Source: JAKORR01 sp964608495 (GTDB taxonomy: Bacteria > Armatimonadota > Zipacnadia > Zipacnadales > FEN-943). Taken from it: a DNA stretch of 19,513 nucleotides. The stretch lies in NCBI GenBank assembly GCA_964608495.1, contig CAZSOQ010000093.1, positions 1 through 19,513 on the forward strand, read 5' to 3'. Below the pieces are notes generated by a model. The model saw only the letters and a list, made by a program, of their open reading frames with translations. It was not told where the DNA came from and made no database searches. Positions 1 to 6,809 of the stretch are shown here, piece by piece. The translations under genes were made by a program, and so were the position numbers. Positions within the stretch are counted from its first letter, which is position 1, and each line of letters opens with the position of its first letter.

Positions 1-8
1 CGTAGGTG

Positions 9-37
9 TTGTGCCGAGGGCCCAAGCGGGGTATAAT
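9..37 (+). promoter_or_regulatory. Sigma-70-like promoter for the ECF sigma operon
   Basis: A -35 box TTGTGC (9-14) lies 17 bp upstream of a perfect -10 TATAAT (32-37). Transcription should begin near position 44, which leaves about a 40-nt leader before the ATG at 84. This rules out the in-frame ATG at position 6 as the start of the sigma gene. The boxes look like housekeeping-type elements rather than an ECF-type promoter, so basal expression probably does not need the ECF factor itself. Confidence 0.6.
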
Positions 38-83
38 ACGTCTACTACAGGGGGCCGTTGATGGGGGCCCGGTGGGTAAGCGT

Positions 84-773
84 ATGCCGGCAACACGGAA
101 CTCCTACAGGGATCCCGCGTTTGTAGAGCTGGGCGCGGAGAACGGTGAGGCCGCGGAGGAGCGTGCCTTAGTAGAGGCCGCGCAGCGCGGCGACGGAACG
201 GCCTATGCTCAGCTCATCGACAAGTACCACGCGCGCGTCTATGGCATCATCTACCGCATGTGCGGGCCCAACGACGCCGAGGACCTCACTCAGGACGTCT
301 TCGTCCGCGCACTGCGGGCCCTTCGCCGCTTCCAGTTCCATGGGCATGCCAGCTTCCGCACGTGGCTGTACCGGATCGCGGTCAACAGTGCCATCAACGA
401 GTTGCGTCGTCGCGGAAGGCGGGCGGCCATCCAGGGCCCTTCCCTGGACGAGCTCCAGGAAAGCGACAGTGGCATCGGCGAGCGGATGTTCCCCGACTAC
501 ACCCACGCTCCCGCTGTACTCCTCGAGCGCGACGAGACGCGCAGGGCCGTTCACCAGGCCCTGGGCCAGATCGCGCCCAAACACCGCGCAGTCATCGTCC
601 TTGTTGATCTCGAGGGTATGCCTTACGAGGATGCAGCACAGGCGCTTGGGTGTCCTCTGGGAACCGTCAAGTCGCGGCTCGCGAGAGCACGCGCGGCCTT
701 CGCCAAGGCCTTCCAGCGGTACCTGCACGGCAACATGCGCGTGCATCTGCCCCGCTCGCGGGACGTCCGTTGA
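84..773 (+). CDS. ECF-type RNA polymerase sigma factor (RpoE/SigW-like)
   Basis: A 229-residue sigma-70 family factor of the extracytoplasmic-function type. It would direct RNA polymerase to a stress or envelope regulon. Region 2 spans roughly residues 40-112, with the typical stretches DAEDLTQDVFVRAL and FRTWLYRIAVN. Region 4 covers about residues 165-220, with the HTH segment YEDAAQALGCPLGTVKSRL. Regions 1 and 3 are absent, as expected for ECF factors. I chose ATG 84 because the promoter at 9-37 puts the transcript start near 44; GTG 72 is a possible alternative. The next gene encodes a putative anti-sigma factor, which supports the assignment. The ECF subgroup and target genes cannot be read from the sequence. 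Confidence 0.93.
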   Translation: MPATRNSYRDPAFVELGAENGEAAEERALVEAAQRGDGTAYAQLIDKYHARVYGIIYRMCGPNDAEDLTQDVFVRALRALRRFQFHGHASFRTWLYRIAVNSAINELRRRGRRAAIQGPSLDELQESDSGIGERMFPDYTHAPAVLLERDETRRAVHQALGQIAPKHRAVIVLVDLEGMPYEDAAQALGCPLGTVKSRLARARAAFAKAFQRYLHGNMRVHLPRSRDVR

Positions 774-808
774 GCCGAGACGCAGCCAGGCCGCTGCCAC
801 GTACTCCG

Positions 809-1846
809 ATGATGACTAGGCGGCGTCGCGTGGAATTTGTCTGTGCTTGGGCCCAGGAGCGCCTTCAGGAGCTCCTGATAGGCGTTTTGCCCCCTGCTGC
901 CCGCCCGCGAGTGGCTCGCCACCTGGCGGCCTGCCGCGAGTGTCGGGACTACCTGAGAGAGATGCGGGGGCTCCCCGGCCTGCTGGCCAGTTTCGGCGAG
1001 CCCGACGTGCCCGAGGGCCTGGCCGACTATATCAAGGGCGCCTGTTTCTTCTCGGTAGGGATGGAGCCGGCGCCGCCGGTCGTGAACCGGCGACCGGCGA
1101 TCGTGCGTGTGGCCGTGGCCGGCGCCGCCGCCGCGGTGCTGCTCCTAGTCGTGCTGGGAGCAACGCGGCTGTCCAGCTCGCACGATCCCGTCAGCTACGA
1201 GACGGCGGCCGATCCGAAGGACGAGCCGCCTCAGGCGGTTGCCGCAAGCCCTGTCGCGTCGGCCGCGACCCCGAGAGCGCTCACGCTGGTCACCTCGCCC
1301 AGCACTCCCGGCCGGAAGGACCCTGCGGCCCTATACGCGGGCAGGACGGGCATACGACGGGACGCGAAGCCCGATCGCGGCGGCTCCCTCCTGACCTTGT
1401 CCTATGCCGCCGGGCGCCAAGCGCGGACAGGCATGACCTCGCCCGACCGGCCCAGGCGGAGGGCGCCGAGCCTACCCAAGCAGAGGTCAGCCAAGCCCGC
1501 CCTCGCCTTCGCCCCCGTTCGCAGCCCCGCGCTGGCCGCGCCGCCGCAGGAGCCCACCTCTCAGATGAGGCCCGCGGGCGCGGCGGCCAACTCGGCGCCG
1601 GCTCGGACTGCAGCTACCACCTCCCGTGGGATAGCGCCAGCTCCCAAGCCCAGTGCGAAGCTTGCCGAGAGCCCGGCCACGACCGTGGCTGCGGGCATGA
1701 TTGCCGGGGTCCTCATGGAGCGGTACCTCGCAGACGCGGTCGCGGAACAGGGCGCCCAACTGGCCACGATGGCGTGCGCCGCGGATCTGACTCGACCGAA
1801 GGCAACAGACGCGCTGACCGCCGATGGTGACCTTGCGGATCTCTAG
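809..1846 (+). CDS. Putative membrane-bound anti-sigma factor with zinc-finger motif
   Basis: A protein of about 345 residues, the likely partner of the upstream ECF factor. The N-terminal cytosolic part has the HxxxCxxC signature of zinc-binding anti-sigma domains (H38, C42, C45, in HLAACRECRDYL). A single transmembrane segment follows at about residues 98-118 (VAVAGAAAAVLLLVVLG). The remaining 225 or so residues are low-complexity, rich in Ala, Pro, Ser, Arg and Lys, and would face the periplasm or outside. ATG 809 or 812 has no clear Shine-Dalgarno. A TTG at 770 overlaps the sigma stop as TTGA and could be a coupled start. The 3' end overlaps the next gene by 23 bp. Function is inferred from the motif, topology and position; the long tail is unusual for the family. 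Confidence 0.72.
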   Translation: MMTRRRRVEFVCAWAQERLQELLIGVLPPAARPRVARHLAACRECRDYLREMRGLPGLLASFGEPDVPEGLADYIKGACFFSVGMEPAPPVVNRRPAIVRVAVAGAAAAVLLLVVLGATRLSSSHDPVSYETAADPKDEPPQAVAASPVASAATPRALTLVTSPSTPGRKDPAALYAGRTGIRRDAKPDRGGSLLTLSYAAGRQARTGMTSPDRPRRRAPSLPKQRSAKPALAFAPVRSPALAAPPQEPTSQMRPAGAAANSAPARTAATTSRGIAPAPKPSAKLAESPATTVAAGMIAGVLMERYLADAVAEQGAQLATMACAADLTRPKATDALTADGDLADL

Positions 1847-2576
1847 CCCAACCCTCCTGGCCGTGGCTTGCCTCCTCACAGCGCTCTGGCCGGCGCTGGC
1901 CCAGCAGGCCGAGACCGTCCCCACGCCCGATGACGAAGCGACGCGGTGCTGGCTGCTCTTTGAGCAGGTGTCGCCCGAGGCCCGCGTCGCGGCCCTCAAG
2001 CATCTGCACCAGCACTACCCGGGCTTCACGGCGGACGTCCTGGCGCTGGTCGCCAGTCGCCACCCCGGGTTCATCGCGGAGCTCGATACACAGTTGGCAC
2101 AGCTCATGGGCAGTAGCCACCTGCGGGTCGCCCTCTTCATCCAGGACCAGGTGGCCGAGACCATCCAGACCCGGTACCCGCAGGTCAACGAGGCGTTGGC
2201 CCAACTGGTGCGGGAGAAGTACCCTTCGCTGCTCGACGACCTCGCCGGCATCCCGCCGGGGCCCCAGCGCGCCGCGACGATCCGGACCCTCGTCCGGGCG
2301 AAGTACCCGGCGCTGGCGGCGGATGTGCTGCTGCTGCTGCACCAGCAGGTCCCTGCAGTGCTCACGGAGCTGCAGGAGGCAGTGATGGTTCGGTTCCCCA
2401 CGCTGGTCTCCGATCTCATGGGTCTCGTCCGCCAGAAGCACCCGGAGCTTCTCACGGCCGTGATCGGCCTCCTTGAGGCGCACAGGCCCGGGCTCATGGC
2501 CGAGCTGGTGGACATCCTCAGCAGCACGCCACCACCTCCGGATGCTCCCGTCGAGCAGCCTCAGCCGAAGGAGTAG
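1824..2576 (+). CDS. Secreted protein made of 15-residue proline-initiated repeats
   Basis: A 250-residue protein that I cannot place in a known family. Residues 1-26 look like a Sec signal peptide: a basic start, a hydrophobic core LLAVACLLTALW, and cleavage after ALA. Residues 51-236 consist of 12 units. Starts are at P51, P66, P81, L104, P119, P134, P147, P162, P177, P192, P207 and P222, and nine of eleven spacings are exactly 15. The rough pattern is P-x-L-x-x-(D/E)-(L/V)-x-x-x-(L/V)-x-x-(K/R)-(Y/H/F). The tail is Pro-rich and acidic. Each unit is probably one proline-capped helix, so two would make a 30-residue helical hairpin. The gene overlaps the anti-sigma gene by 23 bp and is presumably co-expressed. 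It may be a sensor or output of the sigma system, which is inference. Confidence 0.8.
   Translation: MVTLRISSPTLLAVACLLTALWPALAQQAETVPTPDDEATRCWLLFEQVSPEARVAALKHLHQHYPGFTADVLALVASRHPGFIAELDTQLAQLMGSSHLRVALFIQDQVAETIQTRYPQVNEALAQLVREKYPSLLDDLAGIPPGPQRAATIRTLVRAKYPALAADVLLLLHQQVPAVLTELQEAVMVRFPTLVSDLMGLVRQKHPELLTAVIGLLEAHRPGLMAELVDILSSTPPPPDAPVEQPQPKE
1974..2531 (+). repeat. Twelve tandem 45-bp-period coding repeats
   Basis: This is the DNA encoding the twelve roughly 15-residue units. The nucleotide copies have diverged, so the repeat is clear only at protein level. The 15-residue period holds for nine of eleven intervals. The exceptions are an 8-residue insertion before L104 and a two-residue shortening between P134 and P147. 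Expansion was therefore old and followed by selection, unlike a recent slippage array. Confidence 0.75.
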
Positions 2577-2642
2577 GGGCATACCCCGCCGGTCGCCGGC
2601 CCGTTCCCACGGCAAGTCCCCCGCAGTGTGTCAACCTTCCGC

Positions 2643-2670
2643 TTGCGCCCCGAGGACCGTCGGCCATAAT
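2643..2670 (+). promoter_or_regulatory. Possible promoter for the MDR dehydrogenase
   Basis: TTGCGC (2643-2648) and CATAAT (2665-2670) are separated by 16 bp, in the 120-bp gap before the dehydrogenase. The -10 matches the consensus at five of six bases and the -35 is weak. Its position 26 bp upstream of the start codon is suitable. This is a pattern match only. Confidence 0.35.
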
Positions 2671-2696
2671 GGAGACGACCCACAGGGAGGTACGCC

Positions 2697-3773
2697 ATGG
2701 GCTCGATAATCCGTGCGGCTGTGCTTCGTGGCGGCCGACTCCGCCTGGAGCGTGTCCCCTTCGTCCTGCCCGAGGGGGCGGTGGCGCTCGACGTGGCGGC
2801 CTGCGGCGTCTGCGGCAGCGACCTGCGCTACGCTGCGGGCGAGAACGCCTGGGCCAAGCACACGCTGGGCGAGCAGCGCCCCGTGCCTGAGGCGATGGTG
2901 CTCGGGCACGAGATCTCGGCCTGGCTCGAGGACGAGCACGGGCGACGGCTTGTGGCGCTCGTGCCCTTCTACACCTGCGGCTTGTGCCGCCAATGCCGCA
3001 CGGGGCGGCCTCATCTCTGCGCCGACACCGTGCACCACGGCCATGGTGCTCTGTCCACCGCCGCCCACCTGAGCTTCGGCGGCTTCGCCGATAGGACGGC
3101 CGCGTACCCGCACCAGGTCCTGGCAGTGCCCAGCGGCGTGTCTCCGGAGGAGGCGACCCTTCTCGACGGGCTGGCGGTGGCGATCCACGCGCTCCAACAG
3201 GCCGGTTGCCGGCCGGGCGCCACGCTGGCGATCGTGGGCGCAGGGCCCATCGGCCTGAGCCTGCTACAGGCGGCGCTCTTCATGGGCTGCGTGGGAGCCG
3301 CGGCCGTGGACGTGGCCGAGGACGCGCTGGCGCGAGCACAGACGCTGGGCGCCGTGGCGACGGCCAGGGCCACAGCAGCCCCCGCCGCGGACCTCGCCGC
3401 GCACCTGCGCCGCAACCTCCCCGAGGGCTTCGATCTGGTCTTCGACACGTCGGCGACGGCGGAAGGACAGCATCTGTGCCTCGAGCTGCTGGCCAGGGGC
3501 GGCACGGCGGTATTCATGGCGGGACTGGCCGAAGGCGTGGCCATCGGCGAGAGCGACCTTGCCGCCGAGAGGCGGCTCACTACGTCCTGCAACTGCCTGC
3601 CTGCCGACTACGTCCTCGGGCTACGGATGATGGAGGTGAGCGCCTTCAGGGCTGCCCCCATGGTCACTCACCGCTTCCCCCTCGACAGGATCCAGCAGGC
3701 CTTCGACACGGCAGCCAACAAGGCCGAGACGGGCGCCTGCAAGGTGGTTGTCCTGCCCGGCGACGGCCCGTGA
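2697..3773 (+). CDS. Zinc-dependent medium-chain alcohol dehydrogenase family protein
   Basis: A 358-residue MDR-superfamily oxidoreductase that should oxidise an alcohol or polyol with NAD(P). Catalytic zinc ligands are visible: C36 in CGVCGSD, and H71/E72 in GHE. The structural zinc lobe has C94, C97, C100 and C108. The Rossmann fold carries GAGPIG at 181-186. Length and domain order are normal for threonine- or sorbitol-dehydrogenase-like members, but the substrate cannot be told. The ATG at 2697 has a clear Shine-Dalgarno AGGGAGG (2684-2690) six bases upstream. A nitrilase-family gene starts 144 bp downstream on the same strand and may be co-transcribed. Family certain, substrate unknown. 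Confidence 0.92.
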   Translation: MGSIIRAAVLRGGRLRLERVPFVLPEGAVALDVAACGVCGSDLRYAAGENAWAKHTLGEQRPVPEAMVLGHEISAWLEDEHGRRLVALVPFYTCGLCRQCRTGRPHLCADTVHHGHGALSTAAHLSFGGFADRTAAYPHQVLAVPSGVSPEEATLLDGLAVAIHALQQAGCRPGATLAIVGAGPIGLSLLQAALFMGCVGAAAVDVAEDALARAQTLGAVATARATAAPAADLAAHLRRNLPEGFDLVFDTSATAEGQHLCLELLARGGTAVFMAGLAEGVAIGESDLAAERRLTTSCNCLPADYVLGLRMMEVSAFRAAPMVTHRFPLDRIQQAFDTAANKAETGACKVVVLPGDGP

Positions 3774-3917
3774 TTGCAGCGGGCCGGTGTGCTTCGCTCG
3801 GGGCCCCGCCACGCTCGGGTGAGGGCTCAAGCCGGCGGGCAAGCCGCTGGTGCGCGGCGAGAGGATTCCCCCCCGCGCAAGCGAACTGGCCGCCATCCAC
3901 CCCGGGAGGTGCAGCCA

Positions 3918-4877
3918 ATGGCTCGTTGGGTGCGCGTTTCGACGGTTGCCTACCCGCCGGTTGAAGCCGGCGACCACTTCCTGGAGCGACAGCGCGACCG
4001 GATCGTCGAGTTCACCGAGATGGCGGCCCAGGCGCGCCCCAAGGCCGACCTGGTCGCGTTCCCCGAGATCTGCGTGCAAATGGGCATGGGCAGTCTGGAG
4101 ACCGAGGTAGAGGCTGCGGAGTCCATACCCGGGCCCAGCACGGACCGCCTGGCGGAGGTGGCCTCGCGCCACGGCATCTACATCGTGCTTCCCCTGTTCG
4201 AGCGGGACGGCGACCGTGTCTACAACTCGGCCGCCTTCATCGGGCGCGAGGGAGAGGTAGTCGGCATCTACCACAAGTACCAGCCGACCGACTACGAGAT
4301 GCGGGCCGGCGTCATGCCGGGCGAAGACGTCCAGGCCTTCGACCTGGACTTCGGGAAGGTGGGCGCGGCGATCTGCTTCGACATGAAGTTTATCGAGACC
4401 GGGCAGATCCTGGCACGGCACGGGGCGCGGATGTGCGTCTTCTGCTCGATGTTCATCGCCGGTGAGCGGCTGTGGCACTGGGCCCGCGACTTCGGGTTCT
4501 ACATGGTCAGCTCGTGCACCGCGCGAAGCTACATCGTGGACATGGGAGGCGGGCGTTACCTGGCAGACACGGGCCGGGAGATAGCCGAGGTCGCGTCGGG
4601 CACGGTCCCGCCCATCGCCTCGGCTGTGGTCAACATGGACCGCTGCCAGTTCCACCTCGACTACAACGGCCCCAGGCTCAAGGACATCTTCGCCAAGTAC
4701 GGCCAGGGAGTCGAGGTCCAGATCTGGCGGCCGGAGGCCCACTTCACTCTGGCCTCGCTTATGGACGAGGTCACCGTGGACGACATCGTCAGGGAGTTCG
4801 AGCTCGAGCCCTGGGTGGCCTATCTGGACCGAGCCCGTGCCGTCCGCCAGGAGATGCTGGCAACCGGCAAGGTCTAG
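3918..4877 (+). CDS. Carbon-nitrogen hydrolase (nitrilase superfamily)
   Basis: A 319-residue hydrolase of the nitrilase/amidase superfamily, acting on a C-N bond (amide, N-carbamoyl or nitrile). The Glu-Lys-Cys triad is intact: E50 in FPEIC, K120 in YHKYQP and C153 in ICFDMKF. A C-terminal extension of about 60 residues follows the core and ends in a charged helical segment. The ATG at 3918 is chosen because GGGAGGT (3904-3910) sits seven bases upstream and homologous sequence begins there. An open frame runs back to 3774, but that part does not look like coding sequence. It lies between an MDR dehydrogenase and the TPR/MBL region, a context that does not reveal the substrate. Confidence 0.92.
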   Translation: MARWVRVSTVAYPPVEAGDHFLERQRDRIVEFTEMAAQARPKADLVAFPEICVQMGMGSLETEVEAAESIPGPSTDRLAEVASRHGIYIVLPLFERDGDRVYNSAAFIGREGEVVGIYHKYQPTDYEMRAGVMPGEDVQAFDLDFGKVGAAICFDMKFIETGQILARHGARMCVFCSMFIAGERLWHWARDFGFYMVSSCTARSYIVDMGGGRYLADTGREIAEVASGTVPPIASAVVNMDRCQFHLDYNGPRLKDIFAKYGQGVEVQIWRPEAHFTLASLMDEVTVDDIVREFELEPWVAYLDRARAVRQEMLATGKV

Positions 4878-5030
4878 GTGGCCGCGGACCCGGCCCTGGT
4901 GCCCCGACAGTGCTGCGAGCGGCGCCCGACTGCGTGCCCCGAGGCCCGCCCGTCTCTCGGCGGCCCGCTCACCACGAGTGTCCACGCGAACGGGCACAGG
5001 CCGGCTCGCCGGGCCGCGCAAGCCTCGCAG

Positions 5031-5037
5031 AGGAGGG
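5031..5037 (+). promoter_or_regulatory. Strong Shine-Dalgarno fixing GTG 5046 as a start
   Basis: AGGAGGG lies eight bases before GTG 5046. It shows that translation of this locus is meant to begin with the TPR-like segment and not at the GTG at 5270, which has no comparable site. Confidence 0.65.
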
Positions 5038-5045
5038 TAGCGACG

Positions 5046-5306
5046 GTGCCCGACAACCAGCCCGATTTCCAGGACCTGATGCTTTCCGGGCGCTACGAGC
5101 GGGCGCTGGCTGTGGCGGAGGAGGCTGCTCGGGTCGCTCGCGAAGGGGCGGCGGTGGCCGACGAGGCGAGGGCTCACGTGCGGCAGGGGCTTTCCCTGCT
5201 GATGCTCGACCGCAATGAGGAAGCCCTGGGGAGGGCCGAGCGGGCCATCGCGATCGCGGGCACTGCCGAGTGCTGGATCCCGGCCTCGGCTTGCTGCTCG
5301 CCCTAA
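5046..5306 (+). pseudogene. TPR-like N-terminal fragment, out of frame with the MBL domain
   Basis: Eighty-six codons starting at GTG 5046. The sequence reads as helical TPR-like hairpins: RYERALAVAEEAARVA, then AHVRQGLSLLMLDRNEEALGRAERAIAIA. After about residue 75 the translation turns into CWIPASACCSP and stops at 5304-5306. At that point recognisable metallo-beta-lactamase sequence begins in the -1 frame. Adding one base after GCCGAG (5265-5270) would give GCCGAGGTGCTGGATCCC and join the two. Even then the MBL domain would lack its first strands, so a larger deletion or an assembly join is possible. Most likely this is the front of one damaged gene. Confidence 0.6.
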
Positions 5307-6136
5307 GGCAGGCCGGCTTCCATCTTGCGGACCTGGACGGCGTACTCATCAACCACTGGCACATAGACCACACCGGGGACATGGAGGAGCTGCTCACCTG
5401 CCTGTTCGAGGCGAACGAGGACGAGCTGCTCGCTCAGGTGGACTTCTTCCTGCCGCCCGGCGCCTTCGGCGTCTACGCCGGATTGCTGGCCCACAACCCC
5501 GGCGTCAAGACGGTCAGGCTGCTGCGTGCCGGCGAGACGGTGCCTTGGGGGAACATGGCATTGACTGCCGTGCCGGCGCTGCACAGGGACCTTACCGGCA
5601 GGGACGGCGATGCCATCGGGCTGCGCGTGGCTCTACAGGATGAGGCGGGCGCCGACGTGTGCTCGGTAGGCTTCACCTCCGATACCCGTTGGGACGCCCA
5701 GCTCGTGGAGTGCTTCACCGGCGTGGACTTGCTGGTCATGCACCTGGGCGGCATCTACTCCCGCGACCTCAAGGCCGAGGAGTACGCCAAGAACCACCTG
5801 GGCGTCAAGGGCGCCGCCGCGCTGCTGAGCGCCCTGGCCGCCGCCAGGCCGCCACGTCTGGCCCTGATGTCCGAGATCGGCAAGGAGCTGGAGTACGAAC
5901 GAGGCAAGCTGGCGGCCATCCTGACTGACGTCTGTGGGTGCTCCGTCTGCCCGGCCGAGCTGGGAATGAGGGTCCTACTTCCCGCCATGGCTCCGCGCTG
6001 CGATGGCCGCGCGTGCGGGCAGCCGGCTACGCGATGGGGCATGGACCCGGGTGAACGCAGGCGGATCTGCTTCCGGTGTGGCGACTGCATGGACCCGATG
6101 GCGGCCCGGGAGTTGGCGGGAAGCCCCTCGCAGTAA
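5270..6136 (+). CDS. Metallo-beta-lactamase fold hydrolase, N-terminally incomplete
   Basis: A 288-codon frame encoding most of an MBL-fold metallohydrolase. The metal-binding set is present: H29, H31, D33 and H34 in HWHIDH, then H105 (PALHRD), D138 (TSDT) and H176 (KNHLG). The frame enters directly at LDPGLGLLLALRQAG, the segment that normally follows the first two or three strands of the fold. About 30-40 residues are therefore missing from the front. The GTG at 5270 lacks a good Shine-Dalgarno and lies inside the preceding TPR frame. The C-terminus has a Cys cluster, CxxxxC at 5999-6016 and CxxCxxC at 6068-6088, which looks like a small zinc ribbon. Substrate unknown. Activity is doubtful unless the reading frame is restored. 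Confidence 0.75.
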   Translation: MLDPGLGLLLALRQAGFHLADLDGVLINHWHIDHTGDMEELLTCLFEANEDELLAQVDFFLPPGAFGVYAGLLAHNPGVKTVRLLRAGETVPWGNMALTAVPALHRDLTGRDGDAIGLRVALQDEAGADVCSVGFTSDTRWDAQLVECFTGVDLLVMHLGGIYSRDLKAEEYAKNHLGVKGAAALLSALAAARPPRLALMSEIGKELEYERGKLAAILTDVCGCSVCPAELGMRVLLPAMAPRCDGRACGQPATRWGMDPGERRRICFRCGDCMDPMAARELAGSPSQ

Positions 6137-6444
6137 CCGGCTCGCAGCCCGCGGGCTCCCTGCTGCAGCCCCATCCCGCCGCCCCAGACGGTCAAACGGC
6201 TCGGCCACTCAGCCCCTATTGCCCGCCCATGCCTTGGGGCAACGGCCGCGCCCCCGGGTCCCGTCGCCCTGGCGGAGTCGTCCCCGATGTCTCCCGCCCC
6301 CAGCCGCACCCTCGATGGGCACATGCTCGGGCCGCGCCTGCTCATGTCGCTGCTCTCCGGTCCCTGGTCGCGCTTCGGTCGGAGGCCGGGCCAGGCTGTG
6401 CAAGTTCGGGGCCCTAGCACCGCGGACGGGTACCGCGAAGGGGC
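6137..6444. other. Gene-free interval upstream of the HTH operon
   Basis: About 310 bp between the MBL stop and the HTH promoter. Open frames here are typical GC-rich shadows without protein-like composition. Near the 5' end there is a 12-nt perfect palindrome, AGCCCGCGGGCT (6146-6157), and GGGCT/AGCCC arms (6153-6157, 6167-6171). They could form a terminator-like hairpin for the upstream genes, but no T-run follows. I see nothing else. Confidence 0.5.
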
Positions 6445-6473
6445 TTGACAGACAGCTTGTGATACGCTATAAT
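6445..6473 (+). promoter_or_regulatory. Perfect sigma-70 consensus promoter
   Basis: TTGACA (6445-6450), a 17-bp spacer, and TATAAT (6468-6473): full consensus at both hexamers with ideal spacing. Transcription should start near 6480, giving a leader of about 45 nt for the HTH gene. Such a strong promoter in a very GC-rich genome usually needs a repressor, which fits the repeats just downstream. Confidence 0.85.
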
Positions 6474-6486
6474 AGTTTGTAGTAGC

Positions 6487-6513
6487 TAATGGTACCTAGA
6501 GACCCTTAATGGT
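6487..6513 (+). promoter_or_regulatory. Putative operator: two TAATGGT direct repeats
   Basis: TAATGGT occurs at 6487-6493 and again at 6507-6513, a 20-bp period or about two helical turns. It lies in the predicted leader between the transcription start and the HTH start codon. A one-mismatch copy (TAATAGT, 6470-6476) overlaps the -10 box. This AT-rich patch stands out from its surroundings. An autoregulatory site for the HTH protein is an inference. Confidence 0.35.
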
Positions 6514-6524
6514 GGTCCAAGACG

Positions 6525-6809
6525 ATGCACCAGCAAGATAGGCAGTCCCAGGACATCATCGGAGTTGACGAGGCACTCGACCTCCTCGGTGTCAGCAAGT
6601 CCACCCTCTACCGCTGGCTCCGCGAGGGCGGGGTCCGCGGCTTCAAGACGGGCCGCCAGTGGCGCTTCCACAGGGCGGAACTCCTGGCGTCCTCCCGTCA
6701 CGCTGCGGGGCCCGACGAGGCCACCATCCTGCGGGACCTGGAGGCAGCCCTCGCGTTCTTCAGGGGCAGGCGCGGCAAGCGCAGGGAACAAGGAGGCGAT
6801 CGGCCATGA
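6525..6809 (+). CDS. Excisionase/MerR-like helix-turn-helix DNA-binding protein
   Basis: A 94-residue protein. Residues 11-55 form a winged HTH of the excisionase-family type: DEALDLLGVSKSTLYRWLREGGVRGFKTGRQWRF, read in parts as helix, turn, recognition helix (SKSTLYRWL), and wing ending in WRFHRAEL. The C-terminal 35 residues are a charged helix. ATG 6525 is preceded by only a weak Shine-Dalgarno. The stop overlaps the next start as ATGA (6806-6809), so translation of the ATPase is coupled. No recombinase or phage gene is nearby, so a transcriptional or adaptor role is more likely than true excision. The consensus promoter and direct repeats upstream suggest self-regulation. Confidence 0.85.
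   Translation: MHQQDRQSQDIIGVDEALDLLGVSKSTLYRWLREGGVRGFKTGRQWRFHRAELLASSRHAAGPDEATILRDLEAALAFFRGRRGKRREQGGDRP

Noticed and set aside
2588..2600. GCCGG-TCG-CCGGC hairpin after the repeat-protein gene as a terminator
   Set aside because: Only a 5-bp stem and no T-run; such hairpins occur by chance at this GC content.
3621..5177. Long minus-strand open frame (518 codons) opposite the dehydrogenase end and nitrilase
   Set aside because: It is antisense to two well-supported enzymes; its translation is rich in Arg, Gly, His and Asp with no family motif, as expected from GC-rich shadows.
5219..5303. Programmed -1 frameshift joining TPR and MBL frames
   Set aside because: No convincing slippery heptamer near the junction, and the fused product would still miss the first MBL strands.
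5755..6420. Minus-strand frame covering the gene-free interval and the MBL 3' end
   Set aside because: The protein has no motif and a biased composition, and half of it lies antisense to the MBL domain.
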